Shown here piece by piece: positions 53,279 through 64,000 of a stretch of DNA of 64,000 nucleotides. The stretch is from Setaria digitata (lineage: Eukaryota > Nematoda > Chromadorea > Rhabditida > Setariidae): assembly GCA_003640385.1 (NCBI GenBank), contig RCAB01000329.1:1-64000 (forward strand). Direction: 5' to 3'. The notes under the pieces were generated by a model. It was given only the letters and a program-made list of their open reading frames with translations. It did no database searches and was not told the DNA's origin. Position numbers and translations under genes: made by a program. Position 1 is the stretch's first letter, and the number at the start of each line of letters is the position of its first letter.

Positions 53279-54919
53279 TTAAAAATCTTTCGGAAACGGT
53301 ACAACTGGTGTTTTCAAACTTTCTGGACTGCGGCTTACAAAACTATTACGACTATAAGTTGGACAACCGTTACTGTTCAGATTCATGGCAGCACCAAGGA
53401 AGGGCATAAGTGGAGACATCATCGCTGCAGTAGCCATTGCTGCCATATGAGATGGATTCGGTGGAAATTGGAAGATGGGTTGCTGAAGGCTAGTGGTGGT
53501 TGGGGTCAACTTGGAGGCAGCCATGGGTGACCCTAAAGCTCCAAGCATCGGGCTTACTGCTGCCGTCGTAAGTAGCGACGTGAATGGACTCGTCGGGCAT
53601 AAGCCAGCAGAAAGTGAAGCAGCTGCATAAAGTTGACTGAACTGAGTAACCAAAGGTGATGTATTCGTATAGGCATTACCTGTATTGTTATGGAGGAAGA
53701 AGGGTGAAGGTACCAGTAGATTGTTGGACGAAGATGACAATTCTGATCCGTTTGAGAAGGCTGCTGTAGCAGAAAGATTCAGCGGACGTGGTTTCACACG
53801 TTTCAGGGAAGGTATCTGAGTACCATGCGTTCCATTTCGACCATCCGTAACAGTCGCTGAAGGATTTGAAGGATATGACAGTGACTTTGAAAGTGGCATA
53901 TTGGAGGATGATGCAGTCGAAGATGTAGATGACGTCGTTGTAGTAGTTGTTTCGGGAGCACTACAACTGAACATCGGAGTTTTCCGTTTCCTGCATATCA
54001 CTCCAACATCGGCGTTTCCGCTAATCGTACTCTGGAAACTACTCGGTGGAGAACTTATCGATGTACCGTTGTAGGAGCACTGCCCACTGGTAGAAGGTAT
54101 GGCGGAAAAATCTGCAACTGTTGCTGCTACTGTTGTGGTGTTCATCGTTGTCTTCACTCCTGGAGCATCTCCGATCGAATTAAGCGCAATGGTTGTTGTC
54201 GCTTCTAACGCACTGTTACATTCTGCATTCTTTGTGCTGAAATGAAAATTTCTCCAAATATCTACAGTATATTATATTCTATTTACCTAACTTTAAGTTA
54301 CTTTTTTTTGCACTGAATTGTAACCTAAAAGTCATTAAAAATTTTCATGTTAACAAATCCAGATAAATGAGACAGTTCATATCGGATATAAGTAAATATA
54401 CCTTGCAGAAGGTGATGCACTCATGTTGGATATACAGATAGCTTGCATAGTTTGTGCATCAGTCACACCGGAACCAGGAACTACTGAAGACGGAACAACC
54501 GGTGAACTGCTACTCCGCATTAAACCATGACAATCTGCTGAAATTTACTTAAAGAAATCAAAGAGGGGAGAAATATTCAACAATATTTCTACCAATTATC
54601 AAAAAATACAAACCAGTTGTGGTGCAATCCGCTTGCATAATACCGTCAGTATCCCGTGCAATAGCACATTGTAATGCATCGGGTGTGCATCCTTCCGGAA
54701 ATGTCACAAATCGATATACAAACTTCTGTCCGATTACCTGTAATACGACTGTAATTATGCATTTAATCATAAGCAAGACTTTCAAAAACATTTAAAAAGT
54801 AATCATAAGTGAAAATATTTGCTCCGTAAAAATCAACATCTTCCCTCTTTCTCCAATTTTCTATATCCTTTCGGTTTATTTAATCTGATAAAATGTGAAA
54901 ATATTTTTAATTTGAATTT

Positions 54920-54952
<33 letters not shown>

Positions 54953-56520
54953 CGAGTTGCTGAAGACATTAAATAAACTAGCAATTACTTACTTGCGATG
55001 AACATTGCTTTATCAGTAGATGAATACTGTACGTGAGCAATTTCTTTTCTCAATTCCTATTATTCAATTGTTCATATGAAACCTTTTTTTTTTTTTTTTT
55101 TTTTTTTTTTTCAAAAATTAATAAAAAAATAATGAAAAGAAATAATTCTAATGATCAAAAGATAACGATACACAATGGTGAAGAGAATTAGAGATTCTCT
55201 TACCTTCTTAATTATATTCTTGTCATAATAATATCGCAGTGCACGTGATAATTTGTCATAATTCATATGTGGTTTGCTTTTACGTTGTCCCCACAATCGT
55301 GCAACTGCTTCTGCATCCAGTAACTACAAATCAGGATATGAAAAAAGCAGTAACATCTGTCTTAAATGAGCTTCTTCAACCACTATCAATCATATCTTTC
55401 CTTTCCTCTTCTTTCTGCAACACTTATTTTCTTCTTTTTCCTTCCTTCTGTGAAGTACCCTGAATCAATCAAAGGAAATATTTACTACTATTTATAGCTC
55501 GAATAAATGACCTTGTGCTTATTACACTATAACTACAATAGTACCATTTTGATGCTACTGTAAGGATACAACCGTATCCATTAATCTACTTAAATATGCA
55601 GATAATTCCTGTCCAATTCACCGAATCTTTGCTTCAGATATTTTATGTTAATCACTTCATCTTTTAGACAACAATCTTACAGTAAGCAATCTGATCGTAT
55701 TATTTTTAATGACTTCTGTATAATCGGTTAATTGACTTTTTTTTTTTCAAATAAAAATTAAAATGAAATGAAATCAATACGTCACACAATAGAAATGAAA
55801 ATATCGCTGTAGGTGTATGTGTATATATTATCAGGAGTTAGACTAAATTTTCCGTAATAATGGAATGAAGCTACCAAGAAAGAGCATAATGATTTTTATT
55901 CAGGACAGAATTTAAACCTAATCATTGCTTGAATAGATCCCAGTTTGTTCTTTCTTAATAATAACTCTTTTGCTAAATGCACAATTGGTCTGGTCCTCAT
56001 GATTATCAAAGCGAGCATACCTTGTGTTATCTCTCATCCACAGCATTTTTCATTTATCTGAATCAAGTATAAATCTGAAAAATTATTTCGAAAAAAATCA
56101 CCTTAAATTCGCCTTGCTGATTTGTCCACTGGATCAGATCATTGTGCTCACCTTTCAGCAGTAATTCCAGAAGGAACTGCCATAAGGTAATATTGGAATC
56201 AGTTGTTGTTGCAAGTATAGACTGTGAATTATTGCTTGATGATTGCAGTATACTATTTTTGATATCTTTCGGTGTTGATCGTTCACTGTCACAACTCTCA
56301 TGTGTAAGACTGGTTGTGACACTGATTGATTGCTCAGTTATCGGAAATGTTATCACTGGTGGTTTTCCATCGATCAATATACTTTGATCCAAATTTACTG
56401 CTTGTGATGTGATTGAAGGACTTCGTATTGAACTGCTACGACTACTGCTACTGCTACTACTGGTTACCCCACTTGAGAAGGTGAGGCTACCAGGGCCAGC
56501 TTGGCTGTAAGTCGATAAGG
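53279..56520 (-). CDS. lin-1: ELK/LIN-1-type ETS-domain transcription factor
   Basis: Minus-strand exons: 56520-56102, 55323-55204, 54737-54614, 54537-54402, 54236-53279; phases agree. The ETS domain is split over three exons: [20 protein letters not shown] and [11 protein letters not shown], then [20 protein letters not shown] and [20 protein letters not shown], then [16 protein letters not shown]. It contains the two DNA-contacting Arg of LSRALRYYY. This is the ELK (TCF) subgroup, to which C. elegans LIN-1 belongs. The large last exon (318 residues) is Ser/Thr/Pro-rich with a basic MAPK D-site ([11 protein letters not shown]) and a DEF-type site (FQFP), as in LIN-1 and ELK1, plus several SP/TP phosphosites. 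LIN-1 represses vulval fate until ERK phosphorylates it. The acceptor at 56521 is one of two candidates; its AG precedes CCTTATCG. The 5' exon is uncertain (see 58713-58737). Confidence 0.88.
54921..55111. repeat. poly-A (30) and poly-T (28) tracts facing each other in an ETS-gene intron
   Basis: Thirty A at 54921-54950 and 28 T at 55084-55111, about 130 bp apart, in the intron separating two ETS-domain exons. Confidence 0.9.
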
Positions 56521-58122
56521 CTGTTGAATGTAGCAGGATTGTTGTTGCACCGAGCGATTTATCACCGCTCCTTGTTCCTCTTGCACATTCAATTTACTAC
56601 CGAAACCACGATAACTTCCTCGATATCACACTCCAAATGCCAAAAAATTGAACCCTTCCACTGAAATATTTCAGTATGATAAAATTACTTCCCCTCCTTC
56701 TAGTTAACATCAATTCGATCATTCAGAGCATACCAATTGCTCAAGTTTCATTATAATTTCAACAAAAGAAAAGAAATTTATTAATTGAAATTCACAATTT
56801 CTACACTGAAATGAATAAAGGAAAATGAATTTTGCACGGAAAAAGAATATTCCCTTGAATGTCTCAATTTACAGGCATTTAATTGCATTGAACATGGTAT
56901 GAATAAAGCTATAATTTTAAAATTATTTCAATTTCACGTAATATTACAGCGATATTTGCACATTTTGCGATTGTTAATAATAAAATCCCATCAACAATTT
57001 TCACGGTTTTTAAAGTTTCAAAAAAAAAAAAAAAGAAATTCTCCATCACATTTTGGAGCTGAAGATTTGCTATCAGTGAACAAATAGCACGAATGTTTCT
57101 GCCGTTTTCAGTTGATAACTCAACGTGCTTATTTTAGGCATTAGCAAAATTGTGTTGTCAACATTACGATTATCGAAAATAATTGGATATTTCATTATCA
57201 TCAATTTAATTCTAAATCCTAGAAATTAAAATGAAAATTTTATCGTAACAAATAAAGTTTTGAAAAGAAAGAAAAAGAAAGACTAAATACAAATGTAGTC
57301 ACTACTGGGAATTGAGAAAAAAAAAGCGCTGAAAAAGAAAATGGAATAGATTATCATTAAGAGTGGGTACTATTATCAGTCATGGCAAAAATTATGAATG
57401 AAAGCACCATAATTACAGTTACAAAACGCTCCTAAAAAAAAAGCGACTATTTTCCGTAAAAACTAAAAACCTCTTGGGATAATTAGTTAACTAATTAAAA
57501 AGAAAATGGTTGTTAAAGGGACTAGATGTAAGTTTAAAGAAAAAAAAAAAAAGAAATTGAAAGAAATAATAATTTCAGTATCCATAAAACAGATGTTGAT
57601 TTTATCAAACCTATCATATATAAATAGACAGACGTGTGTACACAGACACTGACGGACAGACAGACAAGCTCAAACGCTCACACATATGAATGCATTACAT
57701 ATTATATTAGTATGTGTGCGCATATCAAAAACGAAATGAAATAATTAGTTTTAATTACCAGCAGTTTTCAATGACAAATAGTATCAGTGAATGATTTTGT
57801 AAGTTAGCTTATAAAAGAATGAAATGAAAAAACATATTTTCTTTTTATTTCAAAAAAAGAAAAAAGCAGAGCAAAGGAAAAACAAAAAAGGAAATTAAAG
57901 TTTTGGAAAGTTTTTTTTTTTTTGAAAATGTCTATATTTATTCAACGGTGTTGTCACAATCACGGAAGTAAACAGTGATATGTGGATATGACAAGTTTGT
58001 CTACCCCTTACTGAATGCACATAAATTGCCTAAGGATATTCGATAAACAGAGCACAAGATTACTTCAATAATTACAATGATAGTAATCATCACTACTGAT
58101 TAATCTGATGATTACTAATTAA

Positions 58123-58195
58123 AAATAATAATAATAATAATTAATAATAGTAAATAATAAATGGTGATAATAAAAATAACAATAATAATAATGAT
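58123..58195. repeat. (ATA)n microsatellite
   Basis: Imperfect AAT/ATA trinucleotide array, about 70 bp, upstream (in minus-strand sense) of the ETS exons. Confidence 0.85.
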
Positions 58196-58624
58196 GGGAA
58201 AATGCACCGTTGAGTGAGGGATTAAAAGTGATATAGCGTTTTATTTGGTTAAATTTTGTAACGAACAAAATATGCATTAAGCAAAATTACAATTTTTTTT
58301 TTTTCCCTATAATAAAAGTTTTATTTAAAAATAAAAAGAAAAAAAACTTCTAGCATATATTCCTTTTCCTTTCTTACACTTGCTACTCATTTCTCTTTTT
58401 CTTTTCTGCAAATCCTTATAATAATAAAGAGAGCATTTTCCCTACTTTTAAATGAATAAATTTTTCTGAATAGCTGGAGAAAACTCAAAGAATTAGTGAT
58501 AAAAGATAAGCGGATATCTAATCTTCTTTACACTGCTGCTTAACGATAAGTTAACTAAGCGAAATTGTTTTATACAATCACAAACAATCTTATTTTTCTC
58601 TCCTCCTGCTGCCTTCCATAATTT

Positions 58625-58647
58625 CCCCCTCCCCTCCCCTCCCCCCC
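58625..58647 (-). promoter_or_regulatory. four-run G-quadruplex motif on the minus strand
   Basis: Plus strand reads C5-T-C4-T-C4-T-C7. The minus strand therefore has G7-A-G4-A-G4-A-G5, a strong G4 consensus with one-base loops, in a >65% A+T context. It would lie in intron 1 of the ETS gene if the candidate first exon is right. Confidence 0.55.
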
Positions 58648-58712
58648 TGATTACCTCTCTCAATTCTCGTCATCTCCCCTCTTCTGCCACTAAGTAATCA
58701 ACAGTATATTAC

Positions 58713-58737
58713 CTGTGATAGCTTCATGATCACCCAT
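58713..58737 (-). CDS. candidate first coding exon of the ETS gene
   Basis: On the minus strand ATG at 58737 gives MGDHEAIT and ends at ACAG|GTAATA, phase 1. It joins in phase to the acceptor at 56521, continuing [11 protein letters not shown]. With it the protein is 593 residues. The evidence is only phase, donor and short ATG frame, so it could be chance. Confidence 0.3.
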
Positions 58738-58765
58738 AACTCGAATGTTCTCTCCCTGTGAAGGA

Positions 58766-58768
<3 letters not shown>

Positions 58769-58799
<31 letters not shown>

Positions 58800-58800
58800 N
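58769..58800. other. poly-G run ending in N (assembly artefact or gap)
   Basis: Thirty-one G followed by one N. Same form as 1092-1117. It lies 32 nt upstream of the candidate first exon of the ETS gene, so sequence here is unreliable. Confidence 0.8.
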
Positions 58801-59608
58801 TCTCTTATTTTTATTTATTCTTTGTTATACGAACTGAAGAGATCATTAACTTTATTTTGCGAGAAGTGATTACTTTTTCGCAAAATAAAAAGTGGCCATT
58901 TCTGACTCACCAGAGCATAAAGTAATTTTCATGGAAGAGAAAAATTTTTATCGCTTTTTTTCGTTTATAAATCATTTCAGGAAAAAAAGGTAAAGTCTAA
59001 CTTTAAAAAAAAATTAATTAATGATTTCATAAAAGAAATTAAAAATGCCTTATTAAATTTTTTAAAACTATAACTTCCTTATATATTACAAGAAATGGAG
59101 TGGGAGTTAATAATAACAAACTAAACAATATTAAAAAATTTATAATAGCAAATAACGAAAAAGAACTATGATCAGGGAGTAGTATCAATACGTATCATAT
59201 TTCCTAATTATCTGGAAAAAAAAAAGGAACATAAATATTGCAAATGTTAAATTATGACAATTAATAATTGTTAATATGGAAGGAAAGGGAATATCATATT
59301 ATTAATATTCATCCATGATAATAATTATAAAAATTATTGATAGAGTATATACACAGATGTGTTTATAAATTTTGCTATAACAAAGACAATCATAAAAGTT
59401 AGAAGGATAGATGAGAAAAAATTGTTTTGATGAAAAGTTTTTGGGCATGGATAGCAGCACCGAATTCAACAACACAAAACCAATCAGGATGAGAAAGAGA
59501 AATTGTGCGTACACGGACGGAGTCGACCCAGGTACGGAAGGAAGAATCACTGAAACAAAAGCCGGTTTCAACGTTCCCTTTTTACCGTTTCTTTTTCTTC
59601 CTTCTTCT

Positions 59609-59709
59609 TCATCATCATCATCATCATCATCATCACCATCATCATCATTATTATCATCACCATCATCATCATCATCATCATCATTATCATTATCATCATC
59701 ACCATCATA
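59609..59709. repeat. (TCA)n microsatellite
   Basis: About 100 bp of TCA/ATC with ACC and ATT interruptions. It produces artificial Ser- and His-rich open frames. Confidence 0.95.
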
Positions 59710-61683
59710 CTACACTTCTTGTCACACCATCTTGGTTTTAGTTAGAGGAGAAGAGAGAATGGAGAAGGAGCGCATCTATAGTAGTGCAAGTTTTCCACCT
59801 ATTTTTAAGCAAAATTGGCAATGACATGACGGAACTTACGTCACGCTACTGATTGGTTTATCGGTCTCAACTACTTCCATTCTTTTTTTTTGCCACTTAC
59901 AAAATGTGCCGATAGGAAACGAAAACAGCAAGAAAGGAAGGATATAGTGAAGGTAAACTTTTCTTTCTTTTTTTTTCCTTCATATTACTTTGAAAGATGT
60001 TGAATGTTATATGATGTCCTATTTTCCAGTAGGAATTTTCAGGTTAGACGATAGTCTCATAGGTAGCAGCTAATGAGTTAACAATGAAAATGGATGGAGA
60101 AAGGAGGATGAGCGTTGGGATGAACGGAAATAAAAGTAGCGAGAAATGAAAGTTGAGAAGGAACGAAACCAAATCGGTAATTGAAATAAACTAGTTAGAA
60201 ATAAAATTTGTAATTAAATTCGACTTATGCTCCATGTATTTACATTTATTTGGTCAAACATTCCTGTAATTAAAATCATAGATTAAAGAAAACATATTCT
60301 TCCAATGTAGTAAGAATCATTTCCGGATCCAGTAAATCTGTCCTCACATTACCTATCAAAAACGGACTAAAATACATTTATTGTAGGAGCAAAAAAAAAA
60401 AATTCAATTGAATGCTTACTACAAAAAGGGAAAGAAAAAGATGGAAACATCAACGAGGTCAATATTTGTAGCAATGAAATGATGGTCCCCGCGGTTCTCG
60501 GTATAACCTGCTGATACATGATATTCTACATCATTATCATTGCTACTGTTCTCGTTATTACCATCAAAATTTCAACAGGGAAGTTACTATTTTTATTGCC
60601 GTCTTCTTCTGTGTACCAAAATGTAAAAATTCCATAACTGTCAAAAACTTTGCTCCTCTTTATTTGTTTAAAAATATTTAATAAATTGAGGATCAAATTA
60701 ATTCAATCATATTTACCGAAATTTATCTGCTCATTAGTTGAAATGTTAGGATTAAAAATACGAAAAATAACAATAATGCGAGATGTATGTCTGAGGTGAA
60801 AGAACTGATAATGATAAATGTTAATTCATTAGCTAAGAAATTAAACAATTTCCCTACTCTTTTCTTTAACAGTGAAGAGTGATAAAAAAAAGATGAATTC
60901 TCGGATCTTATGATTTTCCGAACATACTGCTCATAACTTGTCTAAATTTCAAAAATTTCCCCTCATTTTTGCACACAATCTACTTCTCTTTTCTTAATCC
61001 ATCAAGTGATATATTCGTATCTGAACAGTAATAAATCAAAAAAGAAATTTTTAAAAACTTTATCAGAGATGATTCATAAACAATCACACATACCGTACAT
61101 TTCCGATTAACAGCTTTGTGGTAAGGTTTCTCTTTTTTTTTTTTTTTTTCTTTTTCCTATTCAAAAGTTTATAAAAATTCATTTTTGCTTTTGTTTTCTT
61201 TTGTATTTAATAATGAAGGAAAAGAAAAAAAAAAAAGACAATTTTGACCAATTAATTTCATTTGCAAATTGTTTAGAACTTTATTTTTTTTTTTTTAATT
61301 TCAAAGGTAACGACTGCATTTCGGGTGAATTTCGTAAAACTTTTTTTTTCTTTCTTTTTTTAGATGAAAGGCATATCTTTCATTTCTTTTTTCTTTTTTT
61401 TACAAAATATTATTGCGGTGAAATTTTCCTGCTTCTTTTTCTTTTTTTTTTTTTTTTTTTTAAATTTCTTTTAGTGTAAAATACATCTACAACTGTTCAA
61501 AATGTTATCCAATTTCTTTTCACTTTTCAAATTATTACAGAATCCCAGAACTATCCTCAACCACTCACACAAACAGAACATATTCACAAAGCAAATTATA
61601 CATACACACGTACGTACGTGTGTATATTACTTGAAATTTCTAGTTTTGCACTATTTGCTAAAAATGAAAATGTACCAATTGGT

Positions 61684-61709
61684 GTATATATATATATATA
61701 TATATATAT
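61684..61709. repeat. (TA)n microsatellite
   Basis: Thirteen alternating TA units without interruption. Confidence 0.85.
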
Positions 61710-64000
61710 CAAGGAATGCGGATGTAACGCTATGAGACTGTTGTCGATAAACGATGAATCATTTGTCTTCGGCCAAAATCAACAAGTACACACAACATTT
61801 CACAATTAAACGGTTAATTTATTTTTTTTTTTTTTTTCTTTTTTAATTTAAGAATCCTTTCGTTGTTTGTTATCAGTGTTATCAATTAACGAGAATGCTC
61901 TAAGTATTAATGTTAATTAGATGAGCGTGATATGATTATGTAATTAATATAATCGTGACATCTTTTTTTTTTTTTCTTTTTCACAATTAAACAAATTCAT
62001 AGAGAAAAAAAAAAAAAAAAAAAAAAAATTTTTTCCACTATTTATTATCACTTGAAAAAATGTGAGATATGAGTGGTTAATTAGATGATTAATATGGTGA
62101 AGAAATTAATTGGACTATAATGGATCTCATAATCAGACTGTTAATTTCTAGATTTTAAATTCTTTTATTGCTTGTTATCAAATTAGGAATATGTTAATTA
62201 ATAATGTTAATCAGATGAATGACATGATAATGCAATTTACCATCACATTATCCCTGAGATTTTTTTTTTCACTCTAATTAATTTGAAAAAAAAAAAAAAA
62301 AAAAAGGATAAATATATGTAGAGAGAGAGAAAGAGAAAGAGAGAGAAAAAAGAAACAAAGTAATATCTTAAAAATTGTATTTGTATCGGTTTGCTTCATT
62401 AAAATCAAACATGGTGGGAAAAAAGAAACAAAAGGAATGCGTCCACCTTTTCTATTCCTAAATTTGTTAGATTAGGAAAGTAGTAGGAATTAGAAGTTAG
62501 AATTAAATTTTTTAAATTTTGATGAATAATGGCCAAGAATATAACGTTTTCTTCATTTTATGTACTGTTTGTTTACATGCGAAAACTTAGAAAGGAAATA
62601 TTTCGTAAATAATACAAATCAAATATAATTTAAGAAAAAAGAAGAAAAAAAGTTGTTGATTTAGTATGAACTTGCATTGATTGATCGAAAACAAAAGCAA
62701 CCAACTTTACGATATCAATTCGGCAACGATAAATTTAATCATTTACTTCGTATTCATATGGAATAAAAATTATAAGTGGTGAATTCAAAAGTTGAAATGC
62801 TGAAATTGAATCGTTTTCATCTTTTATCTTAAGTGAACAGGTCACAATTTTTTAACTGGAAAAACCCATTAACATACTTACATGAACATCCATATTACCT
62901 TCTTGTTTTGTGCCGAAAACAGCAATATGTGACAATTATTTAATTCAAATCTGGAAAAGGGATTTCAAGAATTCGAAAATCCTGAGGCTTGGGATTGATA
63001 AGTGAATGAGGAAAACCGATAACTACAAAAACTAAAAGAAAATTCATAAAACGGTTACAAATAACCGAAACAAAAAATTTATGGATGCCATTTCTACTTT
63101 TTCTTCCTTTCTTTCTTTTTCTTTTTTTTCTTTGGAAAATTTCAGAATCGTCCAATATCTAACAATAAAATAGCAGATGAAAACAATATATTCATTTCTG
63201 TGTAAAAATGTTTATAACGTATAGTTTTGTTTTTTTTTTCTCTGTATGTGTTAAATGAATGATATGATAACGCATTTATCACTGCATTATTCCTGATATT
63301 TTCACTATGAATTAATTAATTTGGAAAAAGAGAATGAGAAAAACCGGAAAACGGACGGTTAAAAGAATTCTTAAATAATTTAAATGAAAAAAGAAAAAAA
63401 AAACATTTGAATGGGAAAATTCTTATTTTAAATTTAAAAAAAAAAAAAAGAAAAAGAAAAGAACAGAAAAATAGAAAGTATCATTAGTTTCGTAATTATC
63501 ATTTAACACTGAGCATACGTATGAATAGACACAAAACAGACATGCAATTGATGCATACCTTTTAATGTTCATACCGTACATGCCTATGGCATTTAAGTTT
63601 GAAAACAAAAAAAAAAAGGATTGGCCACTTTTTTTTGCAATCTTTTTTTTTTTTTTACTGCAACAAAAAGTATTTTTCTGAACAAAACAAAAAAAACAAG
63701 AAAAAAAGTTATTAATTAAAAATTGAAAAATACTTCGATGACATATGAGTTAAAAACGAAAAAAAAAAATTTACAATAATGATAATGACAGTGATTGAGA
63801 ATGGCTGAGAGAAAAAAGAATGATGAATTACGATCGAGCAGTTAATTAATTACCGATCGATACTGATCAACCACTATTTGAATCCTCTCTATGACATATG
63901 TCAATCTAACAATAAAATTTTGCAGCAGCAAAAAATTAAATGAACTACACAAAGTTGAAGTTAAAATTGAAGTTAAGTTTTAATTCAATTTCAACAGGAA

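Larger units (their letters stand above)
58738..64000. other. noncoding tail of the window
   Basis: About 5.2 kb with no exon recognised. It contains a poly-G/N artefact, a (TCA)n array, a (TA)n run and many long A and T tracts. A GC-richer patch at 59455-59585 could be a 5' UTR exon of the minus-strand ETS gene, but nothing proves it. Confidence 0.5.

Noticed and set aside
59411..59824. Ser-rich and His-rich frames of 137 and 78 codons
   Set aside because: They arise from translating the (TCA)n microsatellite.

Overview
This looks like AT-rich nuclear DNA from a nematode. The genes are split by many small introns with acceptors of the TTTCAG/TTTAG type, several start codons sit just after such an acceptor (as expected for spliced-leader trans-splicing), and the proteins resemble Caenorhabditis elegans families (LEM-2, PMK-1, MANF-1, UBC-13, BCAP-31, UBC-8, LIN-1). 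Long introns, very high A+T and many homopolymers fit a clade III (filarial-type) parasite, but I cannot name the species.

Layout. 269-2543 (+): one-DM-domain transcription factor. 2544-9025: no recognised gene, but a 30-bp minisatellite (6496-7090) and an orphan coding-like stretch after it. 9026-19866 (-): FMRFamide-receptor-like GPCR. 21107-25129 (-): lem-2, an inner nuclear membrane protein. 26319-29027 (+): p38 MAP kinase. 31841-33912 (+): claudin-like four-pass protein. 35576-37051 (+): manf-1. 37577-38577 (+): ubc-13. 39901-41619 (+): bcap-31. 41725-42901 (+): an unassigned locus. 43335-45186 (-): ubc-8. 45187-53278: intergenic, with microsatellites and a decayed ~39-bp repeat. 53279-56520 (-): ELK/LIN-1-type ETS factor, whose first exon may be at 58713-58737. 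58738-64000: nothing coding recognised.

I rebuilt ten genes exon by exon. Every join was checked for phase, and each model closes as a whole number of codons. The models were built by eye from splice signals and remembered family sequences, without transcript data. Three introns (two in the GPCR, one in lem-2) only give family-conserved proteins if they use GC-AG splice sites. Default GT-AG prediction would give wrong proteins there.

The genes do not form one pathway. Themes include ER proteostasis (MANF-1 and BCAP-31 in the ER), ubiquitin E2 enzymes on either side of bcap-31 (UBC-13, UBC-8), and MAPK signalling (a p38 kinase, and an ELK-type factor with MAPK docking motifs). The manf-1/ubc-13/bcap-31 run appears to be conserved microsynteny with a C. 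elegans chromosome IV cluster. Two poly-G runs ending in N (1092-1117, 58769-58800) mark unresolved assembly positions.
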